Of a DNA stretch of 64,000 bases, positions 1 through 6,946 are shown one piece after another. How positions within the stretch are numbered: the stretch's first letter is position 1; every line of letters starts with the position of its first letter. This stretch comes from Qipengyuania vulgaris (GTDB taxonomy: Bacteria > Pseudomonadota > Alphaproteobacteria > Sphingomonadales > Sphingomonadaceae): positions 1-64,000 of the forward strand of contig CCSI01000005.1 in the NCBI GenBank assembly GCA_000756795.1, read 5' to 3'. Under the pieces are notes generated by a model. The model was not told the origin of the DNA and ran no database searches. It was given only the letters and a program-made list of their open reading frames with translations. The position numbers were made by a program, and so were the translations under genes.

Positions 1-759
1 GCCCCAGCCGCCACCGCCCCAGCCGCCACCGCGACTTGAACCGTCGATGCCGCGGGCAATGGCCTTGCCGGCCTCCCACAGGATGATGTCGCGCGCAGTG
101 TCGCCCCAGGGGCCGCGCTTGTAGCGGCGCCTGCGTCCGCCGCCGCGCAGCATGGGCAGGATGAAGAAAAAGAAGATGAAGGCGAACCAGATGAGCCCGC
201 CAATGGGGAAGCCGCCTTCGCTGCTGCGATTGCGCTCTGCCGCCGCCTCAGCCTCGGCGATGGCTGCCGCTTCTGCCGGGTCCATGTCGAGCCGCTCGAT
301 CATCTGGTCGACCGCGCGGTCGATGCCGCCTGCAAAATCGCCCTCGCGAAACGCAGGACGCAAGGTGTTGCGCACGATGCGCCCGGCCGAGATATCGGTC
401 AGCGTGCCCTGGACCCCGCGCGCGGTGGAAATCCACATTTGACGGTCGTCGCGCGCTATGTAGAGCAGCACGCCCTGTTCGGTTTCCTCGCCCCCGATAC
501 CCCATGTTTCCGCCAGACCGCGCGAATAGGTTTGCGTGTCGTAGCCACCTGTCGTTGCTTCGGTCGCGACGACAATGGCCCGACCGGTCTCGCGGTTATA
601 GGTGGTGAGCTTTTCGACGAGGCGCGCTTCTTCGGCAGGCGGAATAAGCTCCGCCGCGTCATAAACAGGGCCATCAGGGCGCGCGGGATAATCCTGCGCC
701 GAGGCTGGCGATACGAGGGCCGCCAGCATCAGCGCCAGCATGGTGATGAAGCGTTTCAC
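1..759 (-). CDS. TPM-domain (YgcG-like) membrane protein, 3' end outside window
   Basis: Read on the minus strand from a GTG at 759 (an ATG seven codons in is an alternative); 253 codons are visible and no stop is reached before position 1. The first 21 residues form a signal peptide ending in ASA. A TPM-type domain follows (about 30-160, with a conserved stretch near GEETEQGVLLYIA), then a hydrophobic helix at about 187-204. An Arg-rich patch and a Gly/Trp/Ser-rich tail follow, typical of YgcG/TPM proteins anchored by a C-terminal helix. It lies 20 bases after lemA, and lemA-TPM pairs are a recurrent operon. The family is linked to envelope maintenance, but its biochemical role is unsettled. 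Confidence 0.85.
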   Translation of the reverse strand, partial: MKRFITMLALMLAALVSPASAQDYPARPDGPVYDAAELIPPAEEARLVEKLTTYNRETGRAIVVATEATTGGYDTQTYSRGLAETWGIGGEETEQGVLLYIARDDRQMWISTARGVQGTLTDISAGRIVRNTLRPAFREGDFAGGIDRAVDQMIERLDMDPAEAAAIAEAEAAAERNRSSEGGFPIGGLIWFAFIFFFFILPMLRGGGRRRRYKRGPWGDTARDIILWEAGKAIARGIDGSSRGGGWGGGGWG

Positions 760-779
760 GTGTGGTGAAACCTCTCTGC

Positions 780-1400
780 TCAGTTGGCTGCGCCGGTCGT
801 GTCCATGTCGCCGAAATCGACATCGGGAGCGGTTTCGGAGCCCGCTTCGGCCTGGAAGGTTTCCATCGGCTCTGCACCGTGGATGATGTTCGCGCCGATG
901 GTGTCGGGGAAGGTGCGGATGGTGGTGTTATAGTCGCGCACGGCCTCGTTATACTTGGTGCGCGCGTTGTCGATGCGGTTTTCCGTGCCTTCGAGCGCGA
1001 CCATCAGGTCGGCAAAACGTTGCTGGCTCTGGAGTTCGGGATATTTCTCCACGACCACCATCAGGCGGCTTAGCGCGCTGCCGAGATTGCCCTGCGCCTG
1101 CTCGAACTGGCGGAACTTCTCTGCATCGCCGAGGTCGTTTGCGTTGAGCGTGGTCTGCGTGGCTGAAGCGCGCGCCTGGATGACCTGCGTGAGGATTTGC
1201 TCTTCAGAAGAGGCAGCTGCGCGGACGCTCGACACGAGGTTGGGAATGAGGTCGGCACGGCGCTGGTAGGCGCTCTGAACATTGGCCCACTCGGCCTTGG
1301 CGGCCTCTTCCTTGGTGGGGACCGAGTTGATGCCGCAAGCCGACAGCGCGAGCGCGAATGCGCCGAGCAGGAAGGTGCGGATGGCGAAAATACGGTTCAT
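780..1400 (-). CDS. lemA: LemA family lipoprotein
   Basis: The 206-residue protein opens with a lipoprotein signal whose lipobox LSAC puts the modified Cys at residue 22. It then shows the LemA pattern: the conserved QRRADLIPNLV segment near residue 47, long amphipathic helices rich in Q/A, and the RFADLMVALEGTENRID stretch typical of the family. LemA proteins are membrane-attached helical-bundle proteins of unclear function, often encoded with TPM-domain partners as here. The C-terminal 30 residues are acidic and likely disordered. The start is the only ATG placing the signal peptide at the N terminus. Confidence 0.93.
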   Translation of the reverse strand: MNRIFAIRTFLLGAFALALSACGINSVPTKEEAAKAEWANVQSAYQRRADLIPNLVSSVRAAASSEEQILTQVIQARASATQTTLNANDLGDAEKFRQFEQAQGNLGSALSRLMVVVEKYPELQSQQRFADLMVALEGTENRIDNARTKYNEAVRDYNTTIRTFPDTIGANIIHGAEPMETFQAEAGSETAPDVDFGDMDTTGAAN

Positions 1401-1446
1401 GTTGGCGTTCCCCTTTGAAGCAGCCAGAATTCGAAACTGTCTTATC

Positions 1447-1474
1447 GAGATAGCACGCCGCGCCCGTCATTCAA
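1447..1474 (-). promoter_or_regulatory. Putative sigma-70 promoter of lemA-TPM operon
   Basis: On the minus strand, TTGAAT (1474-1469) is followed after 16 bases by TATCTC (1452-1447). This lies about 50 bases upstream of the lemA start and is the best promoter-like pair in the lemA/mscL divergent gap. Inferred from sequence only. Confidence 0.35.
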
Positions 1475-1551
1475 GCGAAGCGGGGTTGAGGGCGCACAAT
1501 TGTCGTGCCACTAACGCGGCAGGGACAACAGGGCCAGTGGAGGGACTAAGC

Positions 1552-2019
1552 GTGCTCAAGGATTTCAAGGCTTTCATCGCCAAGGGTAACGTCATGGATT
1601 TGGCGGTCGCCGTCATTATCGGCGCAGCTTTCGGGGCCATCGTCAAATCGCTGACCGACGAGATTATCATGCCGGTGATTGGCGCGATTTTCGGCGGGGC
1701 GGATTTCAGCCGCTATTTCATCCTTTTGGACACGCCCGAGGGATATGATGGCCCGCTCGACGATTACGCCACGCTGCAGGAGGCGGGCGCCGCGATGATC
1801 GGTTACGGCAGCTTTATCACCGCCGTCATCAATTTCCTCATCCTGGCATTCATCGTCTTCCTGCTGGTGCGCTACGCCAAGAAAGTGATGGCCGAGTTCG
1901 AGGAAAAGGAAGAGGCAGCACCCTCGGGCCCGACCGAGCTCGATATCCTTAAGGAAATTCGCGACGAGTTGCGCGCCGCGCGCCCGGACTATGCGCCTGA
2001 AGAAGGCCCGATGGGGTAA
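1552..2019 (+). CDS. mscL: Large-conductance mechanosensitive channel MscL
   Basis: The protein has 155 residues beginning LKDFKAFIAKGNVMDLAVAV, the signature N terminus of MscL. The start is the GTG at 1552, preceded by GGAGGG at 1539-1544 with ideal spacing; the longer open frame upstream has no ribosome site and would spoil the N terminus. TM1 spans about 15-40 with the Gly/Ala-rich gate helix. A periplasmic loop (about 47-85) follows, then TM2 (about 88-107) and a charged cytoplasmic helix ending in LDILKEIRDELR. The channel opens under membrane tension to release solutes on hypo-osmotic shock. The monocistronic gene diverges from lemA. Confidence 0.97.
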   Translation: MLKDFKAFIAKGNVMDLAVAVIIGAAFGAIVKSLTDEIIMPVIGAIFGGADFSRYFILLDTPEGYDGPLDDYATLQEAGAAMIGYGSFITAVINFLILAFIVFLLVRYAKKVMAEFEEKEEAAPSGPTELDILKEIRDELRAARPDYAPEEGPMG

Positions 2020-2029
2020 TATTTGTTGC

Positions 2030-2099
2030 GTGCGGGTCGGACCTCCGTCCGACCCTTGCGGCTGGTGCCGCAAGTAAAGCGCGGAGGCGCTTTCCGCAC
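2030..2099. repeat. Cloverleaf-like palindromic element (three tetraloop hairpins inside an outer stem)
   Basis: Three perfect hairpins stand in tandem: stem 2034-2042/2047-2055 (9 bp, loop CTCC), stem 2056-2062/2067-2073 (7 bp, loop TGGT) and stem 2076-2082/2087-2093 (7 bp, loop GGAG). They are enclosed by an outer pairing GTGC(GG) 2030-2035 with (CC)GCAC 2094-2099. A further CCGAC/GTCGG hairpin follows at 2100-2115. Loops one and three are complementary. The element lies between mscL and tmRNA, has no coding content, and lacks the U-run of a normal terminator. Confidence 0.8.
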
Positions 2100-2121
2100 C
2101 CGACAGACAGGTCGGATACAC

Positions 2122-2149
2122 TTCACATTAAGCGATTGATCGCTATATG
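2122..2149 (+). promoter_or_regulatory. Putative promoter of the tmRNA gene
   Basis: TTCACA (2122-2127), a 16-base spacer containing the inverted repeat AGCGAT/ATCGCT, and TATATG (2144-2149) lie just upstream of the first tmRNA helix. Transcription would begin near 2156. This is pattern-based inference. Confidence 0.4.
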
Positions 2150-2155
2150 GGACCT

Positions 2156-2500
2156 GCCGGTGCGAGCCGGATATGGCGATAAATTGCGCCGTGTAATAGG
2201 TACAACGGACCCGGGGGCAGTACCCGGCGGCTCCACCATAACCCGCGGAATTTGCGCGGTTTTTGACGGGGCCGAACTAGGATCGACGTGTGCTGAAAGA
2301 CGGTGTTTTCGTCCGGGCTGAGTAACCCGTAAAACTGTTCACAACACACAAGTGCCAACGATAACGAAGCACTCGCTCTCGCAGCGTAATTTGACGGCCT
2401 AACGGCCTGAATTTACAAAGCTAAAGCGCGGTTGGACCCACCGGGCAACAGAAGCGGATTCCGGGGCTCCGGGGGTAGCTAGCAACAGAAACCCCCACCT
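2156..2500 (+). ncRNA. ssrA: Transfer-messenger RNA, circularly permuted two-piece form
   Basis: tmRNA rescues stalled ribosomes and tags nascent peptides for proteolysis. The acceptor half comes first. It has a T-arm CCGGG/CCCGG (2211-2215/2223-2227) with the atypical loop GGCAGTA, an acceptor strand CGGCTCC (2228-2234), discriminator A and an encoded CCA (2236-2238). A 29-base spacer follows (2239-2267). The coding half starts with GGGGCCG (2268-2274), which pairs with the acceptor strand over 7 bp and creates a G3-U70 wobble, the alanine identity element. The resume codon GCC is at 2354 and the tag reads ANDNEALALAA with stop TAA at 2387-2389. Downstream hairpins include GGCC/GGCC and CGGT/ACCG. 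The outer ends are approximate. Confidence 0.93.
2471..2496. terminator. Possible terminator hairpin between tmRNA and the convergent lipoprotein gene
   Basis: GGGGG (2471-2475) pairs with CCCCC (2492-2496) around a 16-base loop. It sits at the 3' edge of the tmRNA and just beyond the stop of the convergent gene. No long T-run follows, so it may instead be a tmRNA helix. Confidence 0.3.
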
Positions 2501-2513
2501 TCTTCGCGGGAAC

Positions 2514-2900
2514 TTACGGACAGCGAGCGAAGCCAGTGGCTTCGGGCTTGCCAGAAGTGAAGAGCCGATCGCCGTCCGGCGATAGGCGAAGATATTCTAC
2601 CGGCAATATGTCCGCGTCCGGTTTGGGTGCATAGCTTACCGACAGCACATTGCCGGCCCGTCGCACTGTCTCGACATCGTAAGTGTTCTCGAAGTAACCG
2701 ACGTATTCAGCCTCTACAAAGATGCGCTGGTCGAGATCGTCTCCATCATGTCCGCAAAACTCGGTGTCGAGCGTCCACTCACCCCAAAATTCAGCAGGAA
2801 TGGTGGGAGATACCTGTGGGGTCGGGGCGGCAACGCATCCGCCGAGCGCCACTGATATGATGAGCAACGAAAGGCCGTTCTTTGACATGACGTGTCGCAT
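2514..2900 (-). CDS. Hypothetical lipoprotein (128 aa)
   Basis: I do not recognise the family. The start is the ATG at 2900, eight bases after GGGAGG; the longer frame upstream lacks such a site. Residues 8-21 are hydrophobic and end in ALGGC (Cys22), a lipobox, so the product should be anchored in the envelope. The mature part is small and acidic with two further Cys (in TEFCGHD and at the FARCP C terminus) that could form a disulfide, and a predicted beta-rich pattern (FWGEWTLD, EYVGYFENTYDV). Base composition is somewhat A/T-richer than the neighbours. Confidence 0.7.
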   Translation of the reverse strand: MRHVMSKNGLSLLIISVALGGCVAAPTPQVSPTIPAEFWGEWTLDTEFCGHDGDDLDQRIFVEAEYVGYFENTYDVETVRRAGNVLSVSYAPKPDADILPVEYLRLSPDGDRLFTSGKPEATGFARCP

Positions 2901-2946
2901 CACATGAACCTCCCGCAAATTCAATGCGAGCCGGTTCAATTTCAAC

Positions 2947-3198
2947 TTATGACGAAGGAGGTTCCGTCTCGCTAGCAGCCTTCGCCTCACGCTCATACCG
3001 GATAGCATCCAGTATCTTCGCGCCGCCGAGCATCACTGCGCCGCCCGTGGCAGCCATCAGGAGATAACCCGGCCAACCGGGATATTGCTGCGTGTAGTCC
3101 ACTCCGCGGGTCATGGCGCCAAGGGCGAGGGCGTAGATGATCAGATACGCTTCCCAGCGCGTCTTGATCACGAACAGCCTTTTCACCTTGGTCCACAT
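2947..3198 (-). CDS. Small membrane protein, unknown function
   Basis: The 83-residue protein has a basic N terminus (MWTKVKRLFVIKTRWEA), a first hydrophobic helix at about residues 18-33 and a second at about 43-60 (WPGYLLMAATGGAVMLGGAKIL), then a charged tail. The pattern is that of a two-helix inner-membrane protein with both ends cytoplasmic. It precedes the lipoprotein gene on the same strand with a 46-base gap and may be co-transcribed. No function can be assigned. Confidence 0.7.
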   Translation of the reverse strand: MWTKVKRLFVIKTRWEAYLIIYALALGAMTRGVDYTQQYPGWPGYLLMAATGGAVMLGGAKILDAIRYEREAKAASETEPPSS

Positions 3199-3345
3199 GG
3201 GTGGCGCTATGCTCCTGTTTCTTAACCTCTACTCATGCAACGGGCGTGCCAGAGACACGTTCCTGCCGAGTCGCGTGGTTAATACAGGGCCGAGTGTAAA
3301 ACTGCCCGACGCGGAGTCGAGGCGGTTAACCCTTGGGCACCGGTT

Positions 3346-4596
3346 TTAGGCGAGGGTGTCCAAGGATAGGACACCCAGCAGCGCCTCGCGCGCCTCGATG
3401 ACGCGATTGGCCAACGCATCGCTGCCGAGGTCCTGCGGGTCGATGGTTTTGGGCCACATTTCGGCGACGACGGCCTCGATGCGGTCGGCCTTGGCCTCGT
3501 CGAGCATGAAGCGCTGGTCGACTGTGGCGGGGTCCGCAACGACGCGCAGGCGAAGGCAGGCGGGGCCGCCGCCATTGGCCATTGACTGCTTCACATCGAC
3601 GGGGATGACCTTGCGGATGGGGCCGTTGCTGGCGAGCATGCTTTCGCACCAGGCCCAGACGCTTGCGCTTTCCTGGCATTCACTCGGTACCACCAGCGCC
3701 ATTTCGCCGCTCGGGAGGGTGAGAAGCTGGGCGTTGAAGAGATAGGTGCTGATAGCCTCTTCAAGGCTGACCGCGCTTTCGGGCACTTCGACCACTTCCA
3801 GCGCAGGGAAGGCCTCGCGGATGGCTTCGTAGGCACCCTGCTGGTCGGCAAAGGCGCGTTCGTGGGTGAAGAGCACGCGCTCGTTCGCCACGGAGACCAC
3901 GTCATTGTGGAACGCGCCCGCCTCGATGGCTTCGGGGTTCTGTTCGATGAAGACACATTTGGCCGGGTCGAGGCCGTGGAGGCGAGCGATGGCGCGGCTG
4001 GCCTGCTCGTGCTGACGCGCGGGGAACTTCCCGCCCTGCTTGCCCCAGACGAAAACCTCGACACCTGCCGAGCCGTGGCCTTCGCAAAAGCGCATGTGAT
4101 TGGCTGCGCCCTCGTCTCCGAAAGCGGGAAGGACGGCATCGTGGACGGTGAAATGCTGCTCGTCGCCGAAAGCAATGGCGAGCTGCGCCTGCGTGTCCTG
4201 CCATTCCTGCGCGCGGTGCGGCATGGTCACGAGGTTGGCAGGGGTGAGGTGGCAGCGTCCGTCTGCCGTATCGGGCGCGGGGCTGACCGTGGCGGCATTG
4301 GCGGTCCACATGCTCGAGGCCGACCATGCGGCGGCGAGCAGCTGGCGCGGGGCGGTCTCGTCGATGGCAAGGCCGCGGATGAGGTCGCCATTGGGTCGGG
4401 GCAGCGGCAGGAGGAAACCCTGCGCAAGGCCCAGCGCCATGTTCGAACGCATCTTGGCAAGACCCTGCAAGGCCGCCGCGCGCGGATAGGAGGTGTCTCC
4501 CTTGTGGCTTGCACTGGCGATATTGCCGAGGCTGAGGCCGGCGTAATTGTGGCTGGGTCCGACGATGCCGTCGAAATTGATTTCTACGAGGCTCAT
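3346..4596 (-). CDS. astB: N-succinylarginine dihydrolase AstB
   Basis: The 416-residue protein starts MSLVEINFDGIVGPSHNYAG, the AstB N-terminal signature. It hydrolyses N2-succinylarginine to N2-succinylornithine, ammonia and CO2, the second step of the arginine succinyltransferase pathway. The guanidino-hydrolase triad is visible: Glu162 in DEGAANH, His230 in AFHNDV and Cys347 in NGGGPACLRLR. Its ATG overlaps the stop of astA as ATGA, indicating translational coupling. The open frame extends upstream, but the extension lies inside astA. Slightly shorter than the enterobacterial enzyme. No astC or astD lies nearby. Confidence 0.96.
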   Translation of the reverse strand: MSLVEINFDGIVGPSHNYAGLSLGNIASASHKGDTSYPRAAALQGLAKMRSNMALGLAQGFLLPLPRPNGDLIRGLAIDETAPRQLLAAAWSASSMWTANAATVSPAPDTADGRCHLTPANLVTMPHRAQEWQDTQAQLAIAFGDEQHFTVHDAVLPAFGDEGAANHMRFCEGHGSAGVEVFVWGKQGGKFPARQHEQASRAIARLHGLDPAKCVFIEQNPEAIEAGAFHNDVVSVANERVLFTHERAFADQQGAYEAIREAFPALEVVEVPESAVSLEEAISTYLFNAQLLTLPSGEMALVVPSECQESASVWAWCESMLASNGPIRKVIPVDVKQSMANGGGPACLRLRVVADPATVDQRFMLDEAKADRIEAVVAEMWPKTIDPQDLGSDALANRVIEAREALLGVLSLDTLA

Positions 4597-5609
4597 CGTG
4601 CCACGCTCCAGACCGTATCGCCCACGCCGACTTCGAGCGCCTTGGCGCAAATCTTGTCGATGCAGACCGTGCCGTCCTCGGCAAATTCGCGCATGCCGTA
4701 GGCGGATTTGAAGTCGCCCAATTCTCCCGTCGCCACCAGCGCGCGTTCGCCGATGTCGAGGTCGGTCGCGCTGATCTTGGCGGGCCTCGCTTCCTTGACG
4801 CTTTTCACATTGTCGGTGCGTGCAGTCATCGAGGGGCCGCCGTCGAAAATGTCGACATAGCCTTCATAGGCAAAACCCTCGTTTTCGAGCATGCGCATGG
4901 CCGCGCGGCCGCTGGGGTGCGGCACGCCGATAACCTTGCGCGCTTCCTCGCTCAGCATTTCGACATAGACCGGGTGCTTGGGCATCAGGTCGGCGATGAA
5001 CTGGTTGCCGTTGGTAGCGTTGAAATAGTCGGCTTCCTGGAAGGTCATGCCGAAGAAGCGGCCCGCGACACCGTCCCAGAAAGGGGAGCCGCCGCGGTCG
5101 TCGATGACACCGCGCAGTTCGGCAAGGATGCGGTCGGCAAAGCGCGCGCGGTGCATCGCGATGAAGAGATAGCGACTGCGCGCAAGCAGCAGGCCATGTC
5201 CCCCCGCACGTTCGCCCGGGTGGAGGAATAGCCCGCCGACTTCGGACGAACCTTCGAGGTCCGTCACAAGGCTCAGCAATTCGGCGCGCACGGTGCGGTC
5301 GAGTTCCTGGCTGTGCTGCGTCAGCGTATTGAGGCGATAGCTGTAGAAAGGCCACTGCTGCCCGACCTGGCTGAACAGCTGGCAGGTGCCGCGGACCTGC
5401 CCGGTCTCGGTGTTCTCCAGCACGAGGGTAAACTGGTCATCGCCCAGCTCGTCGTCGGTGCGCGAGAATGCCTCGTCGGCGCGTTCGAGCTTCTTGGTCA
5501 GCGCGGCTTTGTCGGCGGGCAGGTTGGTGAACCCGCCGCCCGTCAGCTTGGCCATTTCATAGAGGTGTTCGAGGTCGTCGATATGCGCGGCGCGCAGGCG
5601 GAAGCTCAC
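4593..5609 (-). CDS. astA: Arginine N-succinyltransferase AstA
   Basis: A GNAT-fold enzyme of 338 residues that transfers succinyl from succinyl-CoA to arginine, the first step of arginine catabolism by the AST route. Family hallmarks are the N-terminal FRLRAAHIDDLEHLYEMA, the TGGGFTNLP segment and the region GLFLHPGERAGGHGLLLARSRYLF that binds CoA. The start is a GTG at 5609 overlapping the stop of the upstream M20 gene (GTGA), and its stop overlaps astB. The three genes therefore read as one coupled operon. It is a single-subunit AstA rather than the split AruF/AruG form. Confidence 0.96.
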   Translation of the reverse strand: MSFRLRAAHIDDLEHLYEMAKLTGGGFTNLPADKAALTKKLERADEAFSRTDDELGDDQFTLVLENTETGQVRGTCQLFSQVGQQWPFYSYRLNTLTQHSQELDRTVRAELLSLVTDLEGSSEVGGLFLHPGERAGGHGLLLARSRYLFIAMHRARFADRILAELRGVIDDRGGSPFWDGVAGRFFGMTFQEADYFNATNGNQFIADLMPKHPVYVEMLSEEARKVIGVPHPSGRAAMRMLENEGFAYEGYVDIFDGGPSMTARTDNVKSVKEARPAKISATDLDIGERALVATGELGDFKSAYGMREFAEDGTVCIDKICAKALEVGVGDTVWSVAR

Positions 5610-6814
5610 AAATGGTCTCCGGTGGATAGCTTCGAGAGGACCAGCGCGCTCAGGGCAGCGCGTTCCCGCAGCGAAGGGACAATCATGAATTCGTCAGGTG
5701 AATGGATGGCCCCGCCGCGCACGCCCATGGTGTCGACAACGGGTACGCCGGTGGCAGCGATGTTGTTGCCGTCGCATACGCCACCGGTGCTCTTCCAGCC
5801 GATGCTTTGGCCAAGTTCTGCGCCGCATGCCTTGACGAGGTCGAACAGGCGCTGGGCCTTATCATCGACCGGCTTGGGCGGACGGGTGACGCCGCCGTGG
5901 CGGTGGATACCGACCTCGTGCTCGGCCTCGATGAGCCGCAGGATGGCGTCGAGTTCGCCGTCGAAGCGGTTCATGGCATCGGTCGATTTGGGGCGGATGT
6001 TGAAGCGCAGGATGGCAAGATCGGGCACGACATTGTTGGCCGCCCCGCCTTCAATTTTTGCTGGGTTCACCGTGATGTCTTCGGCCTCAAGCGCCTTGAT
6101 GCGCAGGACGAGGTCGGAGGCTGCGACGATGGCGTTGCGGCCCTCGTGCGGGTTGCGGCCTGCATGCGCGCTGCGCCCCGTTATGGTGATGGAGTAATTG
6201 CCCGTACCGCCGCGCGCATGGGCGAGCGTGCCGTCGGGCAGGGCGCTGGGTTCGTAGGTCAGCGCAGCGTATTTCCCGCGCGCCAGTTCCTCGATGAGGC
6301 CGCGGCTGGCGAGGCTGCCGGTCTCCTCGTCCGAATTGATCATCACGTCATATCCGACGCGGTCCGAGCCTTCGATGGTCTCGAAGGTCTTGAGCGTGTG
6401 GAGGATGATGTTGAGGCCGCCCTTCATGTCGGCGGTGCCGGGGCCGTTGATGGTCTCGTCGTCGAGCCATTTCACCTCCTGGAAGGGGTGGTCGGCGGGG
6501 AAAACGGTGTCCATGTGGCCGGTCAGCACGAAGCGGCGCTCTGCCCCCGGACGGACACGCAGGACCATGTGCTGGCCATGCGGCTTCTCGAATTCATGGC
6601 CCTCGGCGGAAATCGCGGTGACCTTGGCCGGCTCGACCAGCTCGACATCGCCGGGGAGGGCTGAGAAGGCATCGGCGAGCACGCATGCCATCTTGGCCAG
6701 CCCTTCGATATTCGCCGTGCCGGTGTTGATGGCGGCCCAGTCCTGCACCTCGCGCAGCATCGTGTCCGCGTCGATGGCGTCGAGGAGGGCCTGTGCATTC
6801 GTATCCGGTTTCAT
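5606..6814 (-). CDS. M20-family metallohydrolase in the ast operon
   Basis: A 402-residue zinc hydrolase of the M20 (carboxypeptidase G2/ArgE/DapE) family. Metal ligands are visible at His100 (LTGHMD), Asp129 (GPGTADMKGG), Glu163-Glu164 (DEETGS), a Glu in YEPS and a His in GGAIHSPDE. The dimerisation domain lies between about 190 and 300. The start is the ATG at 6814, eight bases after AAGGA; nine upstream codons in frame lack such a site. It is the first gene of the operon and overlaps astA by 4 bases. From context it may remove succinate from a succinylated intermediate, as AstE (an M14 enzyme) does elsewhere; this is inference. Confidence 0.85.
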   Translation of the reverse strand: MKPDTNAQALLDAIDADTMLREVQDWAAINTGTANIEGLAKMACVLADAFSALPGDVELVEPAKVTAISAEGHEFEKPHGQHMVLRVRPGAERRFVLTGHMDTVFPADHPFQEVKWLDDETINGPGTADMKGGLNIILHTLKTFETIEGSDRVGYDVMINSDEETGSLASRGLIEELARGKYAALTYEPSALPDGTLAHARGGTGNYSITITGRSAHAGRNPHEGRNAIVAASDLVLRIKALEAEDITVNPAKIEGGAANNVVPDLAILRFNIRPKSTDAMNRFDGELDAILRLIEAEHEVGIHRHGGVTRPPKPVDDKAQRLFDLVKACGAELGQSIGWKSTGGVCDGNNIAATGVPVVDTMGVRGGAIHSPDEFMIVPSLRERAALSALVLSKLSTGDHL

Positions 6815-6859
6815 CGGTAACGTCCTTAACCGTGCGGGCAATCAAGTCCACCCCACCGC

Positions 6860-6888
6860 TTGCAATCGTCAACCGCTCTCGCCATAGC
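6860..6888 (+). promoter_or_regulatory. Weak promoter candidate for malate synthase
   Basis: TTGCAA (6860-6865), a 17-base spacer and CATAGC (6883-6888) lie upstream of glcB in the divergent gap with the M20-ast operon. The match to the -10 consensus is poor. Confidence 0.25.
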
Positions 6889-6920
6889 AGGCTCACTCCT
6901 CCCCGGGTCCACATCGTTGA

Positions 6921-6932
6921 GTGTCTAGACAC
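6921..6932. promoter_or_regulatory. Perfect 12-bp palindrome, putative operator upstream of glcB
   Basis: GTGTCTAGACAC is fully self-complementary. It ends 14 bases before the glcB start and just upstream of its AGAGGAG ribosome site. A bound repressor would block transcription or early elongation. The regulator is unknown; GntR or LysR-type control of glyoxylate genes is common, but nothing here identifies it. Confidence 0.4.
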
Positions 6933-6946
6933 GCCAGAGGAGTTCC

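Noticed and set aside
2030-2099. Ordinary Rho-independent terminator of mscL
   Set aside because: Three hairpins in a row and no T-run; the cloverleaf reading explains more of the bases.
2143-2358. Small open frames within 2136-2358
   Set aside because: They lie inside the tmRNA, whose tag frame and acceptor pairing explain the sequence.
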